A stretch of DNA of 64,000 nucleotides from positions 23,923,395-23,987,394 of the forward strand of contig NC_135250.1 in NCBI RefSeq assembly GCF_964204865.1. Reading direction: 5' to 3'. The DNA comes from Styela clava (Eukaryota; Chordata; Ascidiacea; Stolidobranchia; Styelidae). Made by a program: the position numbers and the translations under genes. This document shows, in pieces, positions 36,541-45,997 of this stretch; position 1 is the first letter of the stretch, and each line of letters starts with the position of its first letter. The notes beneath the pieces are model-generated. The model did no database searches, was not told the origin of the DNA, and saw nothing but the letters and a program-made list of their open reading frames with translations.

Positions 36541-36967
36541 AAAATCCGAAACTGGTGATTACCTTTGCTTTGTGACATCATAATAATATAAAAGCCTCTT
36601 GAGAAGTCGATCAGCGATGTCTCAGCGTGCGTTACCGCGTTTCGAGATATTCGTTAACTGCCATTCAATGATTGCAACTATTGGCATCCACCACCTTCAT
36701 TTCTCGTGATATAGCAGTCAAAGTCTTGAGTTTGAATATTATACATCCCACCCATCGTTCTGGGTGAGTATTCAGATTTACATTTTTTTGTAATATAACC
36801 ATTAATACAGTGACTTGTTGGGGTCTAGGAAGTGTTTCACCAGGAGCAAACGTCTTCCTATTTGCATATGTTACCGTTGCGACTTTGGGTCATAATGTTA
36901 TAACAATAATAACGAAAAAATAACAGATACGATTTATTTTAGGACGCATCCCTTCCTTTATGATAAA

Positions 36968-37357
36968 ATGGCTGCAGATTGGAAAGCTAGACCGGAAATA
37001 AAGAAAATATGCAGGTCAATCGCTTGCTACATGATTGAAAATGACCTAGATACATTCGAATCAAAAATCCATAAACAATGGTTTTTGTTTAAAAGCAAAG
37101 TATGGTCACGGAGATCATATTCGGAGAGGCGTAAGAAACTCGACGCGTTTCTCAATCAACATGAGAAAGCAATTTTTGAAATTATTAGCGAAAAAAAATC
37201 TGAAAAACTACCAGCAATTTGGAACGAACATGCAAGGCAATTCAACCAAAACGAGCGAATCGAAATAAATTCCCTCTTGGTAAGTTTCAAGGCATACGTG
37301 AAGACAAACCATCGCAAAAAGTGCATTCTCAAAAAACTACCGAACCAATATACATGA
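36968..37357 (+). CDS. Transposon protein, N-terminal reading frame, function unknown
   Basis: 129 residues, basic and helical (KARPEIKKICRSIACYMIEN, SRRSYSERRKKLDAFLNQHE). It begins just inside the unique core of the 8.8-kb transposon and overlaps the PHD-containing frame in a different frame. A good donor (TTG|GTAAGT at 37,279/37,280) suggests it may be spliced to a downstream exon, but no in-frame acceptor joining it to the PHD frame was found. It could be a DNA-binding N-terminus of the transposase. Confidence 0.5.
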   Translation: MAADWKARPEIKKICRSIACYMIENDLDTFESKIHKQWFLFKSKVWSRRSYSERRKKLDAFLNQHEKAIFEIISEKKSEKLPAIWNEHARQFNQNERIEINSLLVSFKAYVKTNHRKKCILKKLPNQYT

Positions 37358-38616
37358 TGAATTTGCCATCCAGCTCGACATCATCATCTTCCCCCACTAC
37401 ATTATACTGCATTTGCAGGAAGGAATATAATGGCGGAAGTATGATTGGTTGTGATAATTGCGATAAATGGTTTCACCCAGCTTGCATTCGTAAGAGTGGG
37501 ACACTTGCTGCAGCCTACTGGAAAAATTGTCCTTTTGTTTGTGAAGGCTCCGCCGTTGTTATTGACAAGGCAGTTGATAAAATATTTTATCACTCAGAAG
37601 ACATTGCTAAACACATTCCGGTAGTAGACGCGTTTTCAGATTTTCAAGTGCCCTCTACAAAAGAATCCAAATGCGTGCAGACTGACGGAAAATGTTTTTT
37701 CGGTGATCAGAGGGAATTCATCACAACCGATTCATCAACATTAAAATGTACGGAAACCAACTATCAAAAGAATTCACATACTCACGTGTATCCGGATTAT
37801 CGACAAAATTCGGCCAATTTCTTAAAACTAGGTCTTTACCACGAAAAAGACGTAAACTCTTCGATAGAGTTCAAAAATATTGACATACATGGAAAATTTA
37901 CTATTTCACAATCGGAATGGCAAAAATTGATACAAGGGCGTCAAGAGCATAAATGTCAAAAATCTACCGATATGGAAATCGTTATAAAAAAGTATTGGTC
38001 TATATACAAAGGCTGTGTTCCATGCATCACGAACCATTGTTTGAGAAGTCCTATTTGCAGTCAATGGGAAACATCAAAATTTGTCAAAGAAGGGTCGATA
38101 AATATACATTGCGGTCACAAATGTTGTTGTGGCTGTAATGTGCGTGGAAGGATCGAAATATTTTCGACATCGAGTGAACAAATTACGTGTCACGTGACCG
38201 TGAGCGGAGAAAGAAAACATCAAATTCATTGTGTTAAAAGTCGTTATGTTCGAAAAAATGAAAGAACAAAATTGAAAAATGAGATGATTTTGAAATCAGC
38301 TGAAATTCAGAAGCGAGAACTGCACTCAAAAATGGAAGACGAAGAAAGAATTCTGGGTGCATACACTTATTCTCCAAGCGCGAGCGCATTGCGAAACATT
38401 AAGTCAGAAAATAAAGAATACAGATTCACTGAATCATGGTTGCAGAATATTGGTATTATGCAAACTATATTTAAAAGTAATAACGAGCACTATATTCGCT
38501 GCTTGCTATATTCAACGACATGCCAATATTGCACAATTGCCTCAGCCATGCAATGCATGCGGCCAAATTGCTGTGTGTTAAATATTATAGAAAAAGTCAT
38601 AGAGTCGTCGTCATGA
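37354..38616 (+). CDS. PHD-finger and transposase-like N-terminal part
   Basis: The frame is open from 37,219; the first likely start is the paired ATG at 37,354/37,357. Soon after comes a PHD-type zinc finger: CICRKEYNGG, then GCDNCDKWFHPACI, then NCPFVC. Further on, a cysteine-rich stretch (CGHKCCCGCNVRG) is followed by HVTVSGERKHQIHC and a basic block (KSRYVRKNERTKLKNEM), the layout of the domain ahead of MULE/KDZ-type transposase cores. The frame ends at 38,616, overlapping the next frame, so a frameshift or an unrecognised intron separates them. Confidence 0.6.
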   Translation: MMNLPSSSTSSSSPTTLYCICRKEYNGGSMIGCDNCDKWFHPACIRKSGTLAAAYWKNCPFVCEGSAVVIDKAVDKIFYHSEDIAKHIPVVDAFSDFQVPSTKESKCVQTDGKCFFGDQREFITTDSSTLKCTETNYQKNSHTHVYPDYRQNSANFLKLGLYHEKDVNSSIEFKNIDIHGKFTISQSEWQKLIQGRQEHKCQKSTDMEIVIKKYWSIYKGCVPCITNHCLRSPICSQWETSKFVKEGSINIHCGHKCCCGCNVRGRIEIFSTSSEQITCHVTVSGERKHQIHCVKSRYVRKNERTKLKNEMILKSAEIQKRELHSKMEDEERILGAYTYSPSASALRNIKSENKEYRFTESWLQNIGIMQTIFKSNNEHYIRCLLYSTTCQYCTIASAMQCMRPNCCVLNIIEKVIESSS

Positions 38617-40348
38617 ATTGGGTCGAAAGGTTTTTTGCATCAGAAAGCATCGAAGAACTTGACGGAATAGCTAATAGTTTTTTTTTTATCGTCACAGCAT
38701 TAAAACAATTGTCCCCTCTCGTCGAGATACATTTTGAAAAATTGAGGATAAGAAATTATGTCAGTAGATTCTACACTGATGAACACGAATACCGTGAACA
38801 AGGAATTTTTGACACAGTTAATGACAGTATAGACCCTCTCTCACCCTTTTACAACAGATATCGTATTCTTTTGGACAACTTTCGACACTCGGAGATCTAT
38901 AAAAGTCACACAGATGAAATTTCAGTCCCCTGTCAAAATCCATACTACTCGGATAAATTTTGCGACATTTTTTTGAAAGTAATTATGAGCAAGTTAGCGG
39001 CAACATCTAGCTTGATGTTGGGGGATTTATCACGCCATGTGAAAAAAACGACCGTAGACAGAGAATTTTACGAAAAATTTGCCAAAAAGTATCAAACAAT
39101 AAAAAACTCTAACGTACAATCGGCTCACCAGAATAATAAAACGCAAGGCATAATTGAAGAACATTTTGGGCAATTGAAACGAAACCATTTACACGGAAAA
39201 CGCCTGAGTCATCTCGACGAATTCGTTTGGATGTATCGAAAAGAAGTCAAAGTAACACAAAAAATGTACGCGGATTTTGTCCTACATCGAGGATACAAAA
39301 TAAATACAAATAAAATTCAGACAGAATCTCTGCTTGTCAAAGAAAAGTTTAAAAAAGAAAAACACGAGGTAAAGGATTTTATACTACAGGTACCGCCTCA
39401 CTTAAAATCCATTTCGATTACGGGAAAAATCACCAGATACAATGCATCGCGCATATTGAAACCAATTCGACTGCATCTTTAGAAACGCTTGAATTGACTC
39501 AGAATGTGCGACATCCGATATTCTTCTCAGAACATCAGTTGAATATTGAACTTCATATACAGTTTTCTAGAGATGTGTGGGGTAGTATTCCAACTGATTC
39601 GATGCTGAGTGTTGCTGCTGGGACGGAAAATGATAAAATTGTTCGATGGCTAGATATTTATACTCTGTGTCCTGCGCCATCTAAAGTTTTGGATTTGGCT
39701 GGGAAATGTCTGTTGGATAGATCGCATCAAGCAGGATGGCTGAACGAAAGTATAGTAGAGGCATATATGTGTTCAACAATTGAAGCATGTAATAGTATTA
39801 CAGGCGACGTCATTCGTTTTGGATATGTTGATTGTCTTCTAACACAGCATATTTTAGCAGGTAAACCGATTAGAAATAAAGAACTTATCAGGGCAGCTCT
39901 TGAAAATCCGAACCAACCTGGGATTTTGAGAGAGAATCTTTTCTTTCCTCTGCTCTACAACCATCATTTTATTTTGATTTGGATTTCTATTCCTATGCTT
40001 ACCGCGTTCATTATAGACTCGGCTGAAAGTAAAATAGACACCACGAAAGAGAATATTGCCTCATATCTTCTCCCGTTTTTATTGAATCTCGGAAAGTATG
40101 AAGGAAACATTTCCATTCTTCAAAAATGCTTTATTAGGCAAACGGATGTGACAAGCTGTGGCGTATGTGTCTGTATGGCAGTGGACATGATTTGTTCGGA
40201 CTTCAGAAATGACCTTGGCCTCGTCTCCCCAGACATATTTCGAAGTTGGATGATGTATGCAATTTGTCTTGGATCTAAAAACCTACATCCGAAAGTACAT
40301 GCCATATTCAATACTGTATTTCGTAGAGATAGAGAGATAATTGACTAA
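38520..40348 (+). CDS. Transposase-like C-terminal part fused to a Ulp1/C48-type cysteine protease
   Basis: Two frames join if a 47-nt intron (39,390-39,436, CAG|GTACCG...CACCAG) is removed; the reading frame then continues in phase 0 to the stop at 40,348. The first part has IIEEHFGQLKRNHLHGKRLS, like the segment around the last catalytic acid of DDE transposases. The second carries a Ulp1-like triad: H in YNHHFILIWI, D in FIIDSAES, then Q and C in IRQTDVTSCGVCVC. Ulp1-family proteases cleave ubiquitin-like tags; in transposons their role is unknown. The two earlier catalytic acids of the transposase could not be identified. The true 5' end is uncertain because the preceding PHD frame is in another phase. 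Confidence 0.6.
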
Positions 40349-40920
40349 GTAGTGAAAACAAATAAACGTTTTGGTTCAATTTATACTTATCTTTGAAAAC
40401 TAAAGAAGTTGACGTAATTTTTGTGGATTTTTTTTATTAGGTTACATTTTTTTGCCAATATTCATAGGTATTTCGTTAAATAAATGTGCCAATTTGTAGC
40501 ATACAATTGATTCGCGTGTTTCAATACTTACGGACTGTATAGTAGGAATTCGGCATGTTCTCACTGGATCTGGAAGCTTAATATTAAACTGTAAGATTTT
40601 GAATTCGATCGTTAAAGTCATAATTTCAGACATTCAATGGTGATAATGGAAGTCAAAAAAGCATTAAGCTTCCTAAGCGTTTTCTAACAATTAATTAATG
40701 AAGGCTAACATGCGCTAAAAATTTTGTTATCAAAATTTGATTTTCCTAGAGTTCGGAGCTGTAGTCAAGGTCAAAATTGTTTGCAACCCCGAGTCTAGAG
40801 TCGGAGTAAATTTTTTTTCAATTCGGATTCGATTGTAAATTGCCGTGGAGTGGAACGCGGCAACTATTTTACTGTTACGAAAGCACATGGGTTATTTCTT
40901 CGGATACTGTTCATCTCTAC
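40349..40920. other. 3' flank of the transposon genes
   Basis: An AATAAA-type signal (CAAATAAACG) lies about 10 bp after the stop at 40,348. No further gene is seen before the right repeat arm. Confidence 0.5.
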
Positions 40921-42180
40921 TGAATCGAGTTTTTTTCCAATTTTATTATTCCATTGAAAAGATGATGAATTCAAATATCCATACTCAAAATATTTTTTAA
41001 GCCCCAAAGGCAGATCTTGTTCAAATTTTGGGTCAATTTAACGATTTTTCGAATTTCTAAGAAATTTACGTTATTGCGTTATATTAAAAGTATTTTGTTA
41101 GAAAGCTGATCGAGTTTTTTTCCAATTTCTTTATTTCATTGAAAAGATGATGAATTCAAATATCCATACTCAAAATATTTTTTAAGCCCCAAAGGCAGAT
41201 CTTGTTCAAATTTGGGTCAATTTAACGATTTTTCGAATTTCTGAGAAATTTACGTTATTGCGTTATATTAAAAGTATTTTGTTAGAAAACTGATCGAGTT
41301 TTTTTCAATTTCTTTATTTCATTGGAAAGATGATGAATTCAGATATCCATACTCATAATATTTTTTGAGCCCCAAAGGCAGATCTTGTTCAAATTTGGGT
41401 CAATTTAACGATTTTTCGAATTTCTAAGAAATTTACGTTATTGCGCTATATTAAAAGTATTTTGTTAGAAAACTGATCGAGTTTTTTTCCAATTTCTTTA
41501 TTCCATTGGAAAGATGATGAATTCAAATATCCATACTCAAAATATTTTTTAAGCCCCAAAGGCAGATCTTGTTCAAATTTTGGGTCAATTTAACGATTTT
41601 TCCAATTTCTAAGAAATTTACGTTATTGCGTTATATTAAAAGTATTTTGTTAGAAAACTGATCGAGTTTTTTTCAATTTCTTTATTTCATTGGAAAGATG
41701 ATGAATTCAGATATTCATACTCATAATATTTTTTGAGCCCCAAAGGCAAATCTTGTTCAAATTTTGGGTCAATTTAACGATATTTCGGATTTTGAAGAAA
41801 TTGACGTTATTGCGTTGTATTAAAAGTATTTTGTTAGAGAACTGATCTTTTTTTTCGAATTTCTTTATTTGATTGGAAAGATGTCTGAGCTATAAATCCA
41901 TACCCAAAATATTTTTTGAGCCCTAAAGGCAGATCTTGTTCATATTTTGGGTCAATTTAACGATTTCCGAATTTTTAGGAAATTTACGTTATTGCGTTGT
42001 ATTGAAATTATTTTGTTAGAAAACTGATCTATTTTTTTGTCAAATTCTTTATTTGATTGGAAAGATGTCTGAGTTGTAAATCCATACCCAAAAGATTTTT
42101 TGAGCCCCAAAGGCAGATCTTGTTCAAATTTAGTGTCAATTTAACAAACTTTTCATTTTTTTTCTAAATATTACGTTATT
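40921..42180. repeat. Right arm array: about 7 units of the 183-bp repeat, inverted
   Basis: The same monomer as the left arm in reverse orientation (for example CGAGTTTTTTTCCAATTTC at about 40,927, 41,116, 41,296 and 41,480, continuing to about 42,030). With the left arm it forms very long imperfect inverted repeats. Confidence 0.95.
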
Positions 42181-42385
42181 TTATTTTAATAAATTTAGTT
42201 TGTTGTAATTCTCCCTTGATCCTAAATGCTTTGTGTGATTAAATGCTACATAATAACGTTCAATTTACAATTCTACATCTCTGTGGTTAATAATTAAAAA
42301 TATTTCGCAAAGTGGAAACACGTTTTTATGACATCGTATATTTTGCTGCGGGATTTTGCTAGCATTTTGCTTATATGACAGTGGC

Positions 42386-43560
42386 TCTGTGGGTGCTTTA
42401 GCATCAATATTAGTTTCAAAATTTTTCTTGAAAATATAGTAGTCAATAGGATTACCAGAAAATGTCAAATATTCCAACTTTGGAGCATGCATGGCTTCAC
42501 CAAAAGCTCTGGCTATACTCTGAGCAAATTTATCAGTGTCAGTGACCAAAGGTTTAGATATATTATGTTCATTATTTGAATTTGTGTTCAGTGCAAAATC
42601 AGCGGACTGTTGGGAAAATCCAGAATTCACGCTGTCATCATTGCTTGAAGACACCACATCTTGTTTAGGTGAAACAGCAGGTTTAGTTGTAGCGATAGGA
42701 GATGATTGACTTACCACCTGTTGATTAGTAACGTTTCTCTCAGGTTGTTGTTCGTGTTCTACAGTCCGCGAAGTTACTACAGCTGTAGCTTCCTTTTGAA
42801 CACCAGATCTGATGAATATATCTGATGAAGACCGAGAACTTCCAGCATCATCAACCACAGACAAATTCTCCCAAACAGCAGCCTCTGCTTCTGCTTCTTG
42901 CAAATCAAATTTTGCTTCCAATATTTGATTTTCATGTTCAATTTTGCGTTTTTCATCTTCAATTCTCTGCTTTGCTTCTGTTCTTTGCAATGCAATTCGA
43001 GCTCTTTCACGCTTAACTTGTGCCTTGGCCATATGTACAGACCCTTTGCTGCATATTGATGTCTTGCTACTCGCATAAGAGCGTTTACTTCGTATGCTAC
43101 CAGACAAGGACACGACTTCACTTTCCGCTCTTTCTCTTCTGGAATCGGGAAGTTCAGAATCTTTGCATTGATTTGAACTCCACGTTTTGGGGTTTTGTAA
43201 ATGTGTGAATTCACGTACTCGAGCAAAAAGGTTGTCAATGTCTTTATTCACATTCCAAAGTTCATTTTCGAATTTCAATCTTATTTCATCATTGGGTGCA
43301 GCTGATATACTCTCAGAGTACATTTCCACAAGTTTGGCAAAAGGATCATCAATACTTGACATAACAGAATTTAGCACATGCAAATCCTGATCAGCAATTG
43401 CTTTTTCAGCCATGAAATATAAATGTTCTAATGTTGTACGTTGTTTTTTGACATCAGCCAGTGATGGCATCTTCTGACAAGCGGCTGTTGTATAGTTAGC
43501 CAGTTGCCTCAAAGCCAGTTTTCTGGGTGAGTAATCTTCATCACTCGAACTCAAGTTCAT
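42386..43560 (-). CDS. BEL/Pao gag, N-terminal part (truncated by transposon insertion)
   Basis: Starts at ATG 43,558-43,560, 23 bp inside the 5' LTR. It encodes an acidic/basic coiled-coil protein of about 390 residues (KRERARIALQRTEAKQRIED) with a Ser/Thr-rich centre, then FSGNPIDYYIFKKNFET, the usual BEL gag homology motif. The frame runs on to 42,265, but the last 40 residues come from the inserted transposon. The proximal gag is therefore separated from the rest of gag-pol by 8.8 kb. Confidence 0.9.
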
Positions 43561-43583
43561 GATTTCGTTTCAAAAACTTATTA

Positions 43584-44505
43584 TGTAACACCTTTTCTAT
43601 GTATCCTGGCCAATACAGGTGTCGCATAAGGGGGTGACTGAAATATCTGGCTGTTCTTTGGTTCTTGAAAAACTATTCGAAAACGCGCAACTCTCAGTGT
43701 GTCCTCCAATGCCACAAATATCAAATGTTGTACAATGAAATTTGATATATTGAAATAAATCCAGTAAAACAGTTCACAATGTTGAATGAGGTTAAAGAGG
43801 TGTAGCGTACTAATAACAGAATGATGCAATGTGTATGGTGATGTGTAGCGTAGCGGTTTTCTGAATTTAAATGAAAATATTCAAATACAGACCACAGAAA
43901 ATAACAATAATGCATTAAAGCACTTGCAAACTTAATCATTAAACAATGTGACATTGTCTAGCTCTACTGACAGTATTTAATTAACATGAAATACTATATA
44001 CTATTTAAATACCAAATAATTATTATTATTTGGAATATTATTTGAACTAATAACAAGAATTCTTATCATAAACAACAAATACTAAAACTTACCGAAACGT
44101 TTTAAGCCAGGCGATAACAAATATTCAGAAATAACTTCAATTTCAGTTCAGGATTCAGAGAATCAATCAATCAAATTACAGTCTATTTATAACTTATATA
44201 ATATTCTACAATAAAAGTTACAGCAGTTATATGTTCCAATAACATAAGCCTTGGGTATGGGCAATTATTATCCCTACAACCGGACGTTAAACGTAACTAA
44301 TTTAACACATAAAAAGCAATCTATGCGAATATTAAGCAACGACTGCCGTCAAACACGGCAGCGAGTCACGTGAGAGCGAGGCAAGATTAGACTTGTCCAG
44401 CGAGAGTCGATTGCAACATATGTGGACAGCTGGAATTTTCCATTTGTCGTTTCACTTTAGGGAAATCCCCATTGATAGAAGATAATGCCAATTTTCGAAC
44501 TTACA
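43584..44505 (-). repeat. 5' LTR of the BEL element
   Basis: 922 bp, the partner of 27,615-28,535; carries one extra A and one substitution relative to it. It should hold the element's promoter and polyadenylation signals, but none was picked out with confidence. Confidence 0.92.
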
Positions 44506-45124
44506 AGCACTCTAACCAGATTTATTTGAAAACACAAAATTCTCAAAATACATGGTGTCTTAAAGTAAGTATACACTTTTAATTTTGATTTGCTTTTCAG
44601 GTACTCATCATAGAGCGTTCATTTCTTCAGAAAACATAGTATGGATAAGTAGTAAAATTTAGGTATTGTTTGTCTTTATCATCAACCCACAAAATGGCAA
44701 GGAGATTAAACCTAAAAATGAGGCCAGGCCAGCTATGCATAGACCAGCTATATTATAGTATCTGTACTTATGTCTCATTACAACACAGAGTTTGAAAATA
44801 TAAGAAATTTGCGGCGGTGATTGAATTCTTTATGGCGTTATCGAATTTATGTTTCACGTCTATATCAAGGTCCCAAATGTTTTGATACACGTCTATAATA
44901 ACATGCCACAGCGAATTAATGACTGAATATTGTGCGATACAGCAGATAGGCTGCATCGTAACGTTTGTGAAAACAAGTCATATTAATGGCGCGAAGACAA
45001 GATATTAAATCGACATCTTTCGAAAGGGTCGAGAACTAATATTTGTTTTCATACTTCCGGATACATAAATAGGAGCTCGCTAAAACGGAGTCATCACATA
45101 GTCATAGCCAACTGAATTAGAGAG

Positions 45125-45615
45125 ATGACTGGAGCAAAACCTACCAATACTTTTAAGGCCGCAACTAAAGTAAGCCTTAATGAGAGATTTACCAAGCTAA
45201 TGCATAGCCGACCTCCAACCGTAATAGAGGCTAGAATCCCGACTCACAGCACAAGACCGGAGGGCGTGGAATTTCAAGAGGAGCAAGATCCGCTGTGTTA
45301 TCACGCTTGTGACATAGAGGAGCAACGTTACAGACCAACTCAACGCGCCAATATGGAAACAATTTGGTTGGCACAACAAAAAGTAAAACAAGAAGAGGTT
45401 TCGTCCGAAATGTGTTGCAAAGTAAGCGAAATAACAACAGAGGAAAGGGCCGCGGTTGATTGAAAAGAGTTACTCAACGAAATCGACAAAAACCAGTTGA
45501 CAAAACATCACTGGATGCGCAGATAGACAGTTATATATCTAAAACCAAAAGCTCAATGGACGCCGAACTTGATGCGTATACCGCAGCAAGGCAAAATGTG
45601 CTCATACCAAAGTGA
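45125..45615 (+). pseudogene. CHTOP: CHTOP-like pseudogene, copy B
   Basis: The 5' end still encodes KAATKVSLNERFTKLM and the 3' end LDAQIDSYISKTKSSMDAE followed by a TGA at the same place as copy A. About 120 bp of the centre (the equivalent of roughly 18,832-18,955) is deleted and the frame shifts, so the first frame stops at 45,463 without the arginine/glycine domain. The upstream sequence, including the ACATAAATA box, is conserved with copy A. Confidence 0.87.
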
Positions 45616-45997
45616 TTCCAATTCGTATTACATTCAACATACAAATGAAATTTGGTTTACCAAATTTATTTTCTTTTTCTCTACTTAATACACCACCACA
45701 TAAACTTTTCCAGTCCTCCCCCCCCCCTCTACATGTATCGACTTATTTGTGTCAATACTTATCACCATGTAAAAATATTAGAATGCAAGTCATTTAGTTT
45801 TATCTGATATCTATTCTAGCCAATTTTTTAAAATCATTTAGATATATATCATAAACATCGTAAAACGGATAAATTAGTGTATACTACATCAAGTTTTAGT
45901 TTAATATAATATAAATGTAATGAATACAAACGTTAGTTCAAATTTATATTTATTTTTATTTTAATACGGCCTGTGTGCTGTTATCGAGCTATCACTT

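Larger units (their letters stand above)
33579..42393 (+). mobile_element. 8.8-kb DNA transposon with minisatellite arms, PHD finger and Ulp1-type protease
   Basis: Element 33,587-42,385 is flanked by the 8-bp direct repeat TCTGTGGG (33,579-33,586 and 42,386-42,393). The termini are inverted: left ACCTCTGTCAAGCTAGCAAA, right (inverted) GCCACTGTCATATAAGCAAA, continuing through AAATGCTAGCAAAATC and GTCATAAAAA for about 60 bp. Inside are inverted arms of about 183-bp tandem repeats and a unique core (about 36,540-40,920) with plus-strand genes. An 8-bp duplication plus a Ulp1 protease recalls Zisupton/KDZ-type elements, but superfamily assignment is tentative. Confidence 0.88.
27615..44505 (-). 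mobile_element. BEL/Pao LTR retrotransposon, interrupted by a DNA transposon
   Basis: Two direct repeats (27,615-28,535 and 43,584-44,505) of 921-922 bp begin TGTAAG and end TTACA on the minus strand, and are flanked by the 5-bp duplication AGCAC (27,610-27,614 and 44,506-44,510). On reading, the LTRs differ by one substitution and one single-base indel, so insertion is recent. The order on the minus strand is LTR, gag, protease, reverse transcriptase, RNase H, integrase, LTR, as in BEL/Pao. The gross length is 16,891 bp. About 8.1 kb is BEL and the rest is the insertion at 33,587-42,385. No clear primer-binding site is seen in the 23 bp before the gag start. Confidence 0.93.

Noticed and set aside
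42265-42385. Last 40 codons of the gag frame
   Set aside because: They are translated from the inserted transposon's terminus, not from gag.
44735-45124. Copy B start region as a separate gene
   Set aside because: It aligns with non-coding sequence upstream of CHTOP in copy A.
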